Assembly: GCF_964063345.1 (NCBI RefSeq)
Contig: NZ_OZ061318.1
Location: 3,286,001-3,350,000, forward strand
Source: Pseudomonas lini
GTDB taxonomy: Bacteria; Pseudomonadota; Gammaproteobacteria; Pseudomonadales; Pseudomonadaceae
DNA length: 64,000 nucleotides
Direction of reading: 5' to 3'
Part shown: one piece after another, positions 8,368 through 17,721 of the stretch
Layout: each line of letters starts with the position of its first letter
How positions within the stretch are numbered: position 1 is the first letter of the stretch
Translations under genes and position numbers: made by a program
The notes under the pieces: model-generated
Databases searched by the model: none
The model's input: the letters and a program-made list of their open reading frames with translations, nothing else
Told to the model about the DNA's origin: nothing

Positions 8368-9783
8368 GTGATAAAAAAGATCCTGATCGCCAACCGTGGT
8401 GAGATTGCCGTACGAATCGTGCGTGCCTGCGCCGAAATGGGCATTCGCTCGGTCGCGATCTATTCCGACGCCGACCGCCATGCCTTGCATGTGAAGCGTG
8501 CGGACGAGGCCCACAGCATCGGTGCCGAGCCATTGGCCGGCTATCTGAACCCGCGCAAGCTGGTGAACCTGGCGGTGGAAACCGGTTGCGATGCGTTGCA
8601 CCCCGGTTACGGCTTCCTTTCGGAAAATGCCGAGCTGGCAGACATCTGCGCCGAACGCGGTATCAAATTCATTGGTCCATCGGCTGAAGTGATTCGCCGC
8701 ATGGGCGACAAGACCGAAGCGCGCCGCAGCATGATCAAGGCTGGCGTACCGGTCACGCCGGGCACCGAAGGCAACGTGTCGGGCATCGAAGAAGCCCTGA
8801 CCGAAGGCGATCGCATCGGTTATCCGGTGATGCTCAAGGCCACCTCCGGGGGCGGCGGCCGCGGTATTCGTCGTTGCAACAGCCGCGAAGAACTCGAACA
8901 AGCCTTTCCACGGGTCATTTCCGAAGCCACCAAGGCCTTCGGTTCGGCGGAAGTGTTCCTGGAAAAATGCATCGTCAATCCGAAACACATCGAAGCGCAG
9001 ATTCTCGGCGACAGCTTTGGCAACGTGGTGCACCTGTTCGAGCGTGATTGCTCGATCCAGCGTCGCAACCAGAAGCTGATCGAGATCGCCCCGAGCCCGC
9101 AACTGACCCCGGAACAGCGCGCCTACATCGGCGATCTGTCGGTGCGTGCGGCCAAGGCTGTGGGTTACGAGAACGCCGGCACCGTGGAGTTCCTGCTCGC
9201 CGAGGGCGAGGTGTACTTCATGGAAATGAACACCCGGGTGCAGGTGGAACACACCATCACCGAAGAAATCACTGGCATCGACATCGTTCGCGAGCAGATT
9301 CGCATCGCGTCCGGCCTGCCGCTTTCGGTGAAGCAGGAAGACATCCAGCACCGCGGTTTCGCGCTGCAGTTCCGGATCAACGCCGAGGACCCGAAAAACA
9401 ACTTCCTGCCGAGCTTCGGCAAGATCACCCGTTACTACGCGCCCGGTGGTCCTGGTGTGCGCACCGACACGGCGATCTACACCGGTTACACCATACCGCC
9501 GTTCTACGATTCCATGTGCCTGAAACTGGTGGTCTGGGCGCTGACCTGGGAAGAGGCGATGGACCGTGGCTTGCGAGCTCTGGACGACATGCGTCTGCAA
9601 GGGGTCAAGACCACCGCCGCGTACTACCAGGAAATCCTGCGTAACCCGGAATTCCGTAGCGGCCAGTTCAACACCAGCTTCGTTGAAAGCCACCCTGAAC
9701 TGACCAACTACTCGATCAAGCGCAAACCCGAAGAGCTGGCCCTGGCCATCGCCGCCGCCATCGCCGCCCACGCAGGCCTGTGA
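8368..9783 (+). CDS. pycA: pyruvate carboxylase subunit A (biotin carboxylase)
   Basis: This 471-residue biotin carboxylase carboxylates biotin on the partner subunit with ATP and bicarbonate. Domains run in the usual order: N-terminal Rossmann-like domain (MIKKILIANRGEIAVRI), ATP-grasp with the glycine-rich loop KATSGGGGRGIRR (about 157-169), the EMNTRVQVEHTITEE active-site segment (about 286-300) and the C-terminal biotin carboxylase domain. There is no biotin-carrier domain here; it is on PycB. The GTG start has AAGGGA upstream. The next gene starts 11 bp downstream, so the two are co-transcribed. Pairing with an OadA-type subunit separates it from acetyl-CoA carboxylase AccC. Confidence 0.95.
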   Translation: MIKKILIANRGEIAVRIVRACAEMGIRSVAIYSDADRHALHVKRADEAHSIGAEPLAGYLNPRKLVNLAVETGCDALHPGYGFLSENAELADICAERGIKFIGPSAEVIRRMGDKTEARRSMIKAGVPVTPGTEGNVSGIEEALTEGDRIGYPVMLKATSGGGGRGIRRCNSREELEQAFPRVISEATKAFGSAEVFLEKCIVNPKHIEAQILGDSFGNVVHLFERDCSIQRRNQKLIEIAPSPQLTPEQRAYIGDLSVRAAKAVGYENAGTVEFLLAEGEVYFMEMNTRVQVEHTITEEITGIDIVREQIRIASGLPLSVKQEDIQHRGFALQFRINAEDPKNNFLPSFGKITRYYAPGGPGVRTDTAIYTGYTIPPFYDSMCLKLVVWALTWEEAMDRGLRALDDMRLQGVKTTAAYYQEILRNPEFRSGQFNTSFVESHPELTNYSIKRKPEELALAIAAAIAAHAGL

Positions 9784-9794
9784 GGAATATTCCA

Positions 9795-11603
9795 ATGACT
9801 AAAAAAATCCACGTTACCGACACAATCCTGCGCGACGCCCACCAATCGCTGCTCGCCACCCGCATGCGCACCGAAGACATGCTGCCGATCTGCGACAAGC
9901 TCGACAAAGTCGGCTACTGGTCGCTGGAATGCTGGGGCGGCGCGACCTTCGACGCCTGCGTACGCTTCCTGAAAGAAGACCCGTGGGAGCGCCTGCGCCA
10001 ACTGCGCGCGGCCTTGCCTAATACGCGTCTGCAAATGCTCCTGCGTGGCCAGAACCTGCTGGGCTACCGCCATTACAGCGACGACGTGGTCAAGGCCTTC
10101 GTCGCCAAGGCTGCGGTCAATGGCATCGACGTGTTCCGCATCTTCGATGCGATGAACGATGTGCGTAACCTGCGAGTCGCCATCGAAGCGGTGAAAGCGG
10201 CCGGCAAACACGCTCAAGGCACTATCGCTTACACCACCAGCCCAGTGCACACCATTGACGCGTTCGTGGCGCAAGCCAGGCAAATGGAAGCCATGGGATG
10301 TGATTCCGTGGCGATCAAGGACATGGCCGGCCTGTTGACCCCGTACGCCACTGGCGAACTGGTCAAGGCATTGAAATCCGAGCAATCGCTGCCCGTGTTC
10401 ATTCACTCGCACGACACCGCTGGCATGGCCACCATGTGCCAACTCAAGGCCATCGAAAACGGTGCCGATCACATTGACACCGCGATCTCCAGCTTCGCTT
10501 CCGGTACCAGCCATCCGGGCACCGAATCAATGGTCGCTGCCCTTAAAGGCAGCGAATACGACACCGGCCTGAACCTGGAGCTGTTGCAGGAAATCGGCTT
10601 GTACTTCTACGCCGTGCGCAAGAAGTACCACCAGTTTGAAAGCGAATTCACCGCCGTTGACACCCGCGTGCAAGTCAACCAGGTACCGGGCGGGATGATT
10701 TCCAACCTGGCCAACCAGTTGAAAGAGCAGGGCGCCCTGAACCGCATGAGCGAAGTGTTGGCGGAAATCCCGCGCGTTCGCGAAGATCTCGGCTTCCCAC
10801 CTCTGGTGACGCCGACCTCGCAGATTGTTGGCACCCAAGCGTTCTTCAACGTGCTGGCCGGCGAGCGCTACAAGACCATCACCAACGAAGTGAAGCTCTA
10901 CCTGCAAGGCGGCTACGGCAAAGCGCCGGGCACCGTGAACGAAAAACTGCGTCGTCAGGCGATCGGCAGCGAAGAAGTGATCGACGTCCGTCCAGCTGAC
11001 CTGCTCAAGCCGGAAATGACCAAGCTGCGTGCCGAAATTGGCGCCGTGGCCAAGTCTGAAGAAGACGTGCTGACCTACGCCATGTTCCCGGACATCGGCC
11101 GCAAGTTCCTCGAAGAACGCGCAGCCGGCACCCTCACACCAGAGGTGCTGTTGCCAATTCCGGAAGCGGGCGGCGTGGCGTCGGTCGGTGGCGAAGGCGT
11201 GCCGACCGAGTTCGTCATCGACGTTCACGGCGAAACCTACCGCGTCGACATCACCGGTGTCGGCGTCAAGTCGGAAGGCAAGCGCCACTTCTATCTGTCC
11301 ATCGACGGCATGCCGGAAGAAGTGGTGTTCGAACCGCTCAACGAGTTCGTCAGCGGTGGCAGCAGCAAGCGCAAGCAAGCCACTGCACCGGGCCACGTCA
11401 GCACCACCATGCCGGGCAACATCGTCGATGTGCTGGTCAAGGAAGGCGACACCGTGAAAGCCGGCCAGGCCGTGCTGATCACCGAAGCGATGAAGATGGA
11501 AACCGAAGTCCAATCGGCCATCGCCGGCAAAGTCACCGCCATCCACGTGGCCAAGGGCGACCGGGTGAATCCGGGCGAGATCCTGATCGAGATCGAAGGC
11601 TGA
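9795..11603 (+). CDS. pycB: pyruvate carboxylase subunit B (carboxyltransferase plus biotin carrier)
   Basis: This 602-residue subunit moves CO2 from biotin to pyruvate to make oxaloacetate. The N-terminal carboxyltransferase barrel begins with TDTILRDAHQSLLATRMR and includes the active-site Lys segment SVAIKDMAG and the metal motif HSHDTAG. A linker-rich C-terminus ends in a biotinyl domain with EAMKM, the biotin-accepting Lys being about residue 567. Databases often call it oadA, but no membrane decarboxylase subunits are present, and the pairing with a separate biotin carboxylase matches the Pseudomonas two-subunit pyruvate carboxylase. GAGGAA precedes the ATG at 9795. A terminator follows at 11636. 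Confidence 0.95.
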   Translation: MTKKIHVTDTILRDAHQSLLATRMRTEDMLPICDKLDKVGYWSLECWGGATFDACVRFLKEDPWERLRQLRAALPNTRLQMLLRGQNLLGYRHYSDDVVKAFVAKAAVNGIDVFRIFDAMNDVRNLRVAIEAVKAAGKHAQGTIAYTTSPVHTIDAFVAQARQMEAMGCDSVAIKDMAGLLTPYATGELVKALKSEQSLPVFIHSHDTAGMATMCQLKAIENGADHIDTAISSFASGTSHPGTESMVAALKGSEYDTGLNLELLQEIGLYFYAVRKKYHQFESEFTAVDTRVQVNQVPGGMISNLANQLKEQGALNRMSEVLAEIPRVREDLGFPPLVTPTSQIVGTQAFFNVLAGERYKTITNEVKLYLQGGYGKAPGTVNEKLRRQAIGSEEVIDVRPADLLKPEMTKLRAEIGAVAKSEEDVLTYAMFPDIGRKFLEERAAGTLTPEVLLPIPEAGGVASVGGEGVPTEFVIDVHGETYRVDITGVGVKSEGKRHFYLSIDGMPEEVVFEPLNEFVSGGSSKRKQATAPGHVSTTMPGNIVDVLVKEGDTVKAGQAVLITEAMKMETEVQSAIAGKVTAIHVAKGDRVNPGEILIEIEG

Positions 11604-11635
11604 GTTAACAGCCTCGATATACCGTTTTAAACCTC

Positions 11636-11662
11636 GGGGGGGCATGTGCTCCCCTTTTTTTT
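11636..11662 (+). terminator. intrinsic terminator of pycAB
   Basis: A G-rich arm pairs with GCTCCCC around an ATGT loop (hairpin 11637-11654), directly followed by eight T residues (11655-11662). It lies 34 bp after the pycB stop codon. Confidence 0.85.
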
Positions 11663-11671
11663 CGCCCGATA

Positions 11672-11761
11672 TGTGGGAGCGAGCCTGCTCGCGATAGCGG
11701 AGTATCAACCAACCATGATGCTGAATGTCACACCGCATTCGCGAGCAGGCTCGCTCCCACA
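11672..11761. repeat. REPIN, TGTGGGAGCGAGCCTGC variant
   Basis: Perfect 23-bp inverted arms at 11672-11694 and 11739-11761 lie between the convergent pycB and autotransporter genes, immediately after the pycAB terminator. Confidence 0.9.
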
Positions 11762-11793
11762 GGTTCTGCATCAAGTCAGTGAGAGCGGCTTTA

Positions 11794-13935
11794 TCAGAAT
11801 GCCATTCGCCATTGCCCCATCACGCCATGATTGCGGCTATCACCGGCGATCTCGCCGGTGAGGCCAACGCCAACTGTATGGTTTGTCGAAACCCCAAGAT
11901 CCAGTCCCGCATCGAGCAACACGCTGTCGCGATCCAGCTCCGCACCGTAAACGGAGTAGTTGTTGCCGCCATTGACCAGCTGCTGACGGGTTTTGGTGTA
12001 GACCTCACCGTACGTATGTTTCCAGCCGGCACTGAATCTCGGCGTCAGTTGCATGCCGTTACCCAGCGTGTTGACCTTCGCCAGACGCAGGCCAAAGGTG
12101 CTGTTCATGTTGTTTTGGGCTTGCTCATGGACTTTCAGCGCCGCAGCACCGCCTTTTTCGGTATAGCCATCGCGCTGATAGCGTTGGTAGCCGAGGCTGG
12201 CGAACGGTTCGATGCTGGCGTTAGCGCGGCCCAGGTTGTAACCCACCTCAACGAAGGCTTGCTGGGTACTGGCGTCGTAGCTGCCCTTGGGGCGGTCGCT
12301 GAAGCCCGCGAAGGCTATCTGGCGTGTGTTGCTGCCGTCGTGGTTGCTGTAAGTCGCGCCAAGGCGAAGTGACATCGGGCCGTCCTGGCGCAATGCATAG
12401 GCCCCGAGGTGCCAGCTGTCGAGATCTCCGTCGAGTTCGCTGCTATCCAACCGAGTCCGGGATTTGCCGCCCATCACCCCCAAGCGCCATTCCTCGTCGA
12501 TTCTCCAATCCGCTCCCAGCAACAGGCCCTCGGTTGTGTGCTGCAGGGGATAAACGTCGCGATCCAGTTTCCCGTTATGCCCAAGCGCTTGTAGCCAGAC
12601 TCTGCCGTCGTCTTCGCTGCCGCCGGCGGCCAAGCGTGGTGCGTTGTTTCGCTTGTCGGGATTGCTGTAGGCACTGGCGCTATCCAGCTGGCGCATGGCC
12701 GAGAGCATGCTGGAACCTACCGGACTATCACTGGCCAGCGTCGCCTTTGCGAGGTTCGCATTGCTGTCGCCGGCCAGTAGCTCGATAGCCTGTGAAGCTG
12801 TTTCCTTGTTGGAAGCGAGCAGGGCGGTAACGGCGGCATTGGATGGCTGTTGAGCCACAGGAGCGTTTTCCGTGCGGGTAGACGACGGCGCGGCTGGACT
12901 GATTGGTTCCTTCAGACTGCGAGCAAATTCTCGACCGTTTTCGGTGGTCGCAACGCTCTCGAATGGCACCTCGTTGCGTGCGTAGGTCAGGCCTACTTCT
13001 TTCTTGTGGTACTGCAGGGTAGGAGTCATGAACGCGAGATTGTTTTCAATGGCTCCGAATTCGCCCTCCACGAGGTTTTCGGCCCTGATGATCGTGTGCT
13101 GGCTGCTTTGCGGGTAGTCATTGGGGGCAGCGACGATCTTCAGGGTTGCATTGCCGAGGCTGGCGGTACCCTTGACGTTGATGGTCTCGCCAGGAGCGTT
13201 GGCAGTAATTCCATAGACCAATACGGCTGTGCTAGACAGTTTCAGATCACCCGCTACCGTCGGGGCTCCGTGTAATTTGTCGACGTTAAGACGGCCTCGT
13301 ACTGCCAGACCACCAACGCTGCCATCACCGGCAAAACTGCCTTGCTCACTGACGTCGACGTTACCTCCGATAATGCCCAGGTTGGTCAGGCTGCCTGTGG
13401 AAAGCACGAAGGCGTCGCCGCCAATCTTGCCTTTGTTTTCCACGCGGCCCAAGGTCAGTACTTTGCCCTCAATATGACCTTCATTGATCAGTGCTGCGTT
13501 GGGTCTTACCAGCGCACCGATAGAGAAATCTGTACTTTTGAGGGTCCAGCTTCCCTGCTTGACCTCCAGTCCATTGATGTTCCGGGTTTCACCCAGCGTG
13601 CCTCCTTTAGGAGCATCGAGTTGCAGGACATTGGTTCCGCCCCCGCCATCCAATAACCCGCTAAAACTTCCCCGGGGGAGAACAGTGATCAGATCATCTG
13701 CATCGGTCAGTTGAAGCGCTGGCTCGTTCTTTCCTTTGTATCCCTTGGCGACTGTGGTCCGAATGGTTTCTGGATCGCTGATGAAGGCATCGAGTGTCAC
13801 GATCAGATCATTCGGTGTTTCAGCCGGGGTGGGCGCTTCAGGGATCTGCTGGGCAATTGCGAAATCAGTGCAACCCAGTGCCAGCGCAATCGCTAAAGCA
13901 AGGTGATGTGGTCGGTGTTTGTATTGAACGGGCAT
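11794..13935 (-). CDS. type V autotransporter (outer-membrane beta-barrel)
   Basis: This 713-residue classical autotransporter has a signal peptide ending near AIA-QQ (about residue 29). The passenger is Gly- and Asn-rich and beta-helical in character (about 30-430, with repeated short strands such as LTLGRVENKGKIGGDAF). A C-terminal barrel of about 260 residues starts near DDGRVWLQALG and ends in Phe, as barrel proteins do. No protease or esterase catalytic motif is visible in the passenger, so adhesion or aggregation is more likely, though unproven. The ATG at 13935 has AGAGG nine bases upstream; a TTG 30 bp further upstream has no ribosome site. Confidence 0.88.
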   Translation of the reverse strand: MPVQYKHRPHHLALAIALALGCTDFAIAQQIPEAPTPAETPNDLIVTLDAFISDPETIRTTVAKGYKGKNEPALQLTDADDLITVLPRGSFSGLLDGGGGTNVLQLDAPKGGTLGETRNINGLEVKQGSWTLKSTDFSIGALVRPNAALINEGHIEGKVLTLGRVENKGKIGGDAFVLSTGSLTNLGIIGGNVDVSEQGSFAGDGSVGGLAVRGRLNVDKLHGAPTVAGDLKLSSTAVLVYGITANAPGETINVKGTASLGNATLKIVAAPNDYPQSSQHTIIRAENLVEGEFGAIENNLAFMTPTLQYHKKEVGLTYARNEVPFESVATTENGREFARSLKEPISPAAPSSTRTENAPVAQQPSNAAVTALLASNKETASQAIELLAGDSNANLAKATLASDSPVGSSMLSAMRQLDSASAYSNPDKRNNAPRLAAGGSEDDGRVWLQALGHNGKLDRDVYPLQHTTEGLLLGADWRIDEEWRLGVMGGKSRTRLDSSELDGDLDSWHLGAYALRQDGPMSLRLGATYSNHDGSNTRQIAFAGFSDRPKGSYDASTQQAFVEVGYNLGRANASIEPFASLGYQRYQRDGYTEKGGAAALKVHEQAQNNMNSTFGLRLAKVNTLGNGMQLTPRFSAGWKHTYGEVYTKTRQQLVNGGNNYSVYGAELDRDSVLLDAGLDLGVSTNHTVGVGLTGEIAGDSRNHGVMGQWRMAF

Positions 13936-14254
13936 CGAGTACAGCCTCTTTTGAATAGAGACCAAACTCTAAGAGGGAGGCTATAGGTACCGATGTCAGC
14001 CGCTTCCGGCGGGCTTGCGGGGGTTGTCAGATGGGTTGTGTAGAAAATGGCCAGTCGTTTGAGGAGGACTGTTTTTGCCCGTTTGAGCTGATGCTTTTTC
14101 TGACAACGAATCAAGACAAGAGGGCTATCGCATTGCCAAAAACGCATCTGCCGCATGTTAAAGATCAAAAGATCGCAGCCTTCGGCAGCTCCTACATTGG
14201 GCCGGCGCGTACCCTGTAGGGGTTGCCGAAGGCTGCGATCTTTTGGCTTTTAAC
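13936..14254. repeat. intergenic region carrying a GATCGCAGCCTTCGGCA-type inverted repeat
   Basis: The 319-bp gap contains the upstream region of the autotransporter and a perfect 21-bp inverted pair at 14167-14187 and 14224-14244 (core GATCGCAGCCTTCGGCA), a second Pseudomonas REP-like family. The remainder, 13970-14160, shows no convincing gene or regulatory site. Confidence 0.8.
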
Positions 14255-15091
14255 CTAACTACGGCTCAAATACGCCTTCCCATAATGCCGCTCCATCCGC
14301 GCCTGAATCAGTTCCAATCCAATCGACATCAACCAATAAATAATCGCCGCCGTCGTCAGCATTTCAATATAGCGATAGCTCGAGCGCCCATACGACTGCG
14401 CCAAAAACATCACTTCCCAAACCCCCATCACCGAAATCAGTGACGAGTCTTTGAGCATGGAGATGAACTGGTTGGTGGTGGGCGGGATGATGGTGCGCAT
14501 GGCCTGGGGCAGGGTGACGCGCCAGAAGATCACGGTTTCGCGCATGCCCAGGGCCAATGATGCTTCGCGTTGGCCATGGGGGACACCGAGGATGCCGGCG
14601 CGGAAGATTTCGCTCAGGTAAGCGCCGTAGTTCAGCGACAGCGCGATGATGCCCGCGGCGATGGCGCCCGGCACGATGCCCAATTGCGGTAAGCCGAGGT
14701 AGATCAGCAGTATCTGAATCAGCAGCGGTGTGCCGCGAAAGAACGAGGCATAGAAGCTCGCGATACCGAACGCCACGGCGCTTTTCGACAGCCGCGCCAG
14801 GGCGGTGATGAATCCTAGCAGCGAGGACGTCACGATCGAGCACAGACACAAAAACAATGTCAGCGCCGCACCTTGCAGAAAGCCGTTGGGCGCCAGGTGC
14901 AGGCCGATCAGGTTCGGCAGTTTATCGAGGATGATCGAGAACTTCAGGTCGAAGCTCAGGAAGAAACTCGCGAACAAGCCGAACATCGCCGCCCAGGTCA
15001 GGTACAGCCGCGTGCGGAAACCGAAAATCCGTTGCAGCAATGACTCAGCCACTGGTTGCGGCGGCTGAGGTGGTTTGGGGAAAGAAGTCAT
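14255..15091 (-). CDS. polar amino-acid ABC transporter permease (HisM/GlnP family)
   Basis: This 278-residue inner-membrane permease has about five to six membrane segments. Its cytoplasmic EAA loop (HGQREASLALGM, then FWRVTLPQAMRTIIPP) docks the ATPase. The start at 15091 overlaps the stop of the binding-protein gene by four bases (ATGA), so the pair is translationally coupled. No ATPase gene is adjacent, so the transporter must borrow an ATPase encoded elsewhere or rely on a distant gene. The substrate is unknown; the divergent homocysteine methyltransferase hints at a sulfur amino acid. Confidence 0.93.
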   Translation of the reverse strand: MTSFPKPPQPPQPVAESLLQRIFGFRTRLYLTWAAMFGLFASFFLSFDLKFSIILDKLPNLIGLHLAPNGFLQGAALTLFLCLCSIVTSSLLGFITALARLSKSAVAFGIASFYASFFRGTPLLIQILLIYLGLPQLGIVPGAIAAGIIALSLNYGAYLSEIFRAGILGVPHGQREASLALGMRETVIFWRVTLPQAMRTIIPPTTNQFISMLKDSSLISVMGVWEVMFLAQSYGRSSYRYIEMLTTAAIIYWLMSIGLELIQARMERHYGKAYLSRS

Positions 15092-15909
15092 TTGCTGATG
15101 TCGGCGCCAATCCATTTTTGCGACAGTTTGCTCAGGGTTCCGTCTTGTTTCAACTGAGCGAAAACTTCACGCACTTTGCTGTTCCACTGCACGTCGCCTT
15201 TTTCGATGGCCACCGAGTTCGGCTCCGAGTACAGCGGCTGGCCGGCGAGTTTGAAGCGCTTGTCTTCATTCAGGCGTGGTTGGGCAGTGACAAGGTTGGT
15301 GAGGATCGCATCCAGACGCACGCCAGCGCCCAGGCCCAAATCCTGGAAGGCCACGTTGTCGGTGTCATACGGGGCGATCTGCACGTTCTCGAACGGGTAC
15401 TGCAGTTGGGTGTCTTCGGCGCCTTCGATCACCAGGTTTTTGTTCAGGTAGCTTTCATAACTGGAGGCGCTGGTGAGGCCGACTTTTTTGCCGCTCAGGT
15501 CCTTGGCGCTGTGAATGCTGTCGTTCTTGGCGTTGACCACAATCACGGCAGGGGACGCGTAGTATTCAACCGGGAAGTCGAAGACTTCGGCGCGGGCCTT
15601 GCTCGGAGTCATGGAGCAGATGCAGATGTCGTAACGCCCGCTCCAGCGGCCGGCGGCGATCACATCCCAGGACGGCGTTTCGAGGCGCAGCTTGACGCCC
15701 AGTTTGTCCGCCACGGCCTTGGCCACGTCGACGTCGAAACCGTCGAGCTGGTTTTGATCGTTGAGGAACGAGAAAGGTGGATAGCTTTCCATCAGCACGC
15801 CCACCAGTTCTTTCTTTTGCTCGATGCGATCCAGGGTGGCGCCCGCAAAGGCTTGGGTAGAGGCAGCCAAAATCGTCAGGCCCAGGGCCAGCAGTGGTTG
15901 AAATTTCAC
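15088..15909 (-). CDS. periplasmic amino-acid-binding protein (ABC transporter)
   Basis: This 273-residue family 3 solute-binding protein has a signal peptide (KFQPLLALGLTILAASTQAFA, cleavage after AFA). The family signature is present around GFDVDVAKAVADKLGVKL. The ligand-site Arg region is at SMTPSKARAEVFDFPVEY. The GTG start at 15909 has AGGGA upstream; the frame remains open much further upstream, but that sequence lies antisense to the divergent gene. It feeds the permease downstream. Ligand specificity cannot be read from the sequence. Confidence 0.92.
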   Translation of the reverse strand: MKFQPLLALGLTILAASTQAFAGATLDRIEQKKELVGVLMESYPPFSFLNDQNQLDGFDVDVAKAVADKLGVKLRLETPSWDVIAAGRWSGRYDICICSMTPSKARAEVFDFPVEYYASPAVIVVNAKNDSIHSAKDLSGKKVGLTSASSYESYLNKNLVIEGAEDTQLQYPFENVQIAPYDTDNVAFQDLGLGAGVRLDAILTNLVTAQPRLNEDKRFKLAGQPLYSEPNSVAIEKGDVQWNSKVREVFAQLKQDGTLSKLSQKWIGADISK

Positions 15910-15984
15910 AGTTGATCCCTGAAAAAAAGAGGTTGTTATTAACCGAGTGGTGCGTATTAAATAGTTATAAGAAGGACTCTGATA

Positions 15985-16917
15985 GTGAGTTATTTTCATA
16001 AGCTTATGAGTGAAAAGCATATGGGCGCAAATACGGTAATTCTGGATGGCGGCATGGGTCGGGAGCTGCAACGCCGAGGGGCGCCGTTCAGGCAGCCCGA
16101 GTGGTCGGCGCTGGCCTTGAGCGAGGCGCCGCAAGCCGTAGAGGCGGTGCACGCGGCTTATATTGAAAGCGGTGCCAACGTGATCACCAGCAACAGTTAC
16201 GCAGTGGTGCCGTTCCATATTGGTGAAGAGCGTTTTGCCGCTGAGGGTCAGGCGCTTGCGGCGTTGGCCGGTGAACTGGCCCGTCGTGCGGTCGATGCGG
16301 CGGGCAAACCGGTGCGTGTGGCCGGTTCATTGCCACCCTTGTTCGGCTCCTATCGTCCGGACCTGTTCGACGCTGCTCGCGTAACTGAACTGCTGGCGCC
16401 CCTGGTCAATGGACTGGCGCCTCATGTCGACTTATGGCTGGCCGAAACCCAGAGTTCGACTGCCGAAGCAAAGGCGATCCATGCCGGTCTGCCGAAGGAC
16501 GGCAAGCCGTTCTGGCTGTCGTTTACCTTGAAGGATGAAGACACCGACGAAGTGCCGCGTCTGCGTTCGGGTGAGCCCGTGGCTGAGGCCGCCGCGGTGG
16601 CGGCTGAGTTGGGCGTCGAGACCTTGCTGTTCAACTGCAGCCAGCCAGAAGTGATCGGCGCTGCGATTGATGCGGCACGGGAAACGTTCGAACGCTTGGG
16701 TGTGAAGATTCACATCGGCGCGTACGCCAATGCCTTCCCGCCGCAGCCGAAAGAGGCCACGGCCAATGACGGTCTGGACCCGTTGCGCGACGATCTCGAT
16801 CCGCCGGGCTACCTGCAGTGGGCGGCCGAGTGGCAGAAGCGCGGGGCCAGCCATTTGGGCGGTTGCTGCGGGATCGGGCCGGAGCACATTGCGGTGCTCG
16901 CCCAGAAACTGGTTTGA
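15985..16917 (+). CDS. homocysteine S-methyltransferase family protein (MmuM/BHMT type)
   Basis: This 310-residue TIM-barrel methyltransferase uses zinc to activate homocysteine thiolate. The barrel opens with VILDGGMGRELQRRG. The zinc cysteines are in LLFNCSQPEV and in the GGCCGIGPEH motif near the C-terminus. Methyl donors in this family include S-methylmethionine and betaine; the donor here is not evident. The GTG at 15985 has GAAGGA eight bases upstream; an ATG at 16006 is an alternative. The 75-bp gap to the divergent ABC binding-protein gene suggests shared control. Confidence 0.9.
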   Translation: MSYFHKLMSEKHMGANTVILDGGMGRELQRRGAPFRQPEWSALALSEAPQAVEAVHAAYIESGANVITSNSYAVVPFHIGEERFAAEGQALAALAGELARRAVDAAGKPVRVAGSLPPLFGSYRPDLFDAARVTELLAPLVNGLAPHVDLWLAETQSSTAEAKAIHAGLPKDGKPFWLSFTLKDEDTDEVPRLRSGEPVAEAAAVAAELGVETLLFNCSQPEVIGAAIDAARETFERLGVKIHIGAYANAFPPQPKEATANDGLDPLRDDLDPPGYLQWAAEWQKRGASHLGGCCGIGPEHIAVLAQKLV

Positions 16918-16919
16918 AA

Positions 16920-17031
16920 GATCGTTCCCACGCGCGGCAAAGGAATGCATCCGGCGACGCTCTGCGTCGCCTTCCGGATCGAACGCAGAGCGTCCGTGGC
17001 TGCATTCCCACGCAGGAGCGTGGGAACGATC
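16920..17031. repeat. large nested palindrome, GATCGTTCCCACGC family (degenerate copy)
   Basis: Outer arms GATCGTTCCCACGC (16920-16933) and its inverse (17018-17031) enclose an inner GACGCTCTGCGTC palindrome and further imperfect repeats. The element sits between convergent genes, starting three bases after one stop codon and ending one base before the other. A better preserved copy is at 36526-36636 and a single arm at 45013-45043. Confidence 0.8.
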
Positions 17032-17032
17032 A

Positions 17033-17704
17033 TCAGGTGCGGCACTCCACCAACGTTTTCAACTGTCCCGATTCCGTCTGGTTTTCATCGGACAGCCACC
17101 GCTCGAACCCTGCGCCAATCGCCGGCCATTCCGAATCCAGAATCGAATACCACGCCGTGTCTCGGTTCTGACCCTTGACCACCATGTGCTGACGGAAAAC
17201 CCCTTCAAAACTGAACCCCAACCGCTCGGCCGCGTACTTGGAGCGGGCATTGCCGTTATTGCATTTCCATTCCAGACGCCGGTAACCCAACTCAAAGGAT
17301 TCCCTGGCCAGCAGGTAAACCGCTTCGGTACTTTTTGGTGAGCGTTGCATGGCTGCGCCGAAGGTCACATGGCCGATCTCGATGCGGCCCTGAGCAGGGA
17401 CAATCGACATCAGGCTGAGAATACCCTGCACGTCGCCGCTGGCGCGGTCGATCACCGTGAAGAAATACGGGTCGCTGTTGGCCGCGTGGTTGTTCAGCCA
17501 ATCATTGAACGCGCTGCGCTCCGGGAACGGACCGTAAGGCAAATAGTCCCAGAGTTTCGGATCCGAGCCCGGGCCTTCGAGGGCTTTCCACAAGCCGTCG
17601 GCGTGACGGGGCGGGTCAAGTTTTTCCAGGCGGATGAAACGCCCTTCGATCAGCTGAACCGAGGGCGGCGGAACGCCTTTCCAGTCCGCGAGTGAAGTCG
17701 ACAT
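17033..17704 (-). CDS. GNAT acetyltransferase, RimJ/RimL-like
   Basis: This 223-residue protein matches the RimL-type acetyltransferase fold. It has an N-terminal strand-rich region (GRFIRLEKLDPPRHADGLW), a central strand block GDVQGILSLMSIVPAQGRIEIGHV, the acetyl-CoA region near RSPKSTEAVYLLARESFE, and the motif B segment NGNARSKYAAERLGFSFEGVFRQH. The acetyl acceptor is unknown; the family includes ribosomal-protein N-terminal and small-molecule acetyltransferases. A strong AAGGAG precedes the ATG. It is the third gene of a paiB-GNAT-GNAT operon with a 17-bp gap. Confidence 0.88.
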   Translation of the reverse strand: MSTSLADWKGVPPPSVQLIEGRFIRLEKLDPPRHADGLWKALEGPGSDPKLWDYLPYGPFPERSAFNDWLNNHAANSDPYFFTVIDRASGDVQGILSLMSIVPAQGRIEIGHVTFGAAMQRSPKSTEAVYLLARESFELGYRRLEWKCNNGNARSKYAAERLGFSFEGVFRQHMVVKGQNRDTAWYSILDSEWPAIGAGFERWLSDENQTESGQLKTLVECRT

Positions 17705-17721
17705 GCTGCTCTCCTTGAACC

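Noticed and set aside
8275..9795. Long open frame antisense to pycA
   Set aside because: It mirrors the codon structure of a clearly real gene in GC-rich DNA, has no domain logic, and no ribosome site or promoter.
14031..14219. Short plus-strand frame upstream of the ABC permease end
   Set aside because: It extends into the inverted repeat and has no ribosome site.
15910..16218. N-terminal extension of the amino-acid-binding protein frame
   Set aside because: The signal peptide begins at 15909 with a ribosome site; the extension is antisense to the divergent methyltransferase gene.
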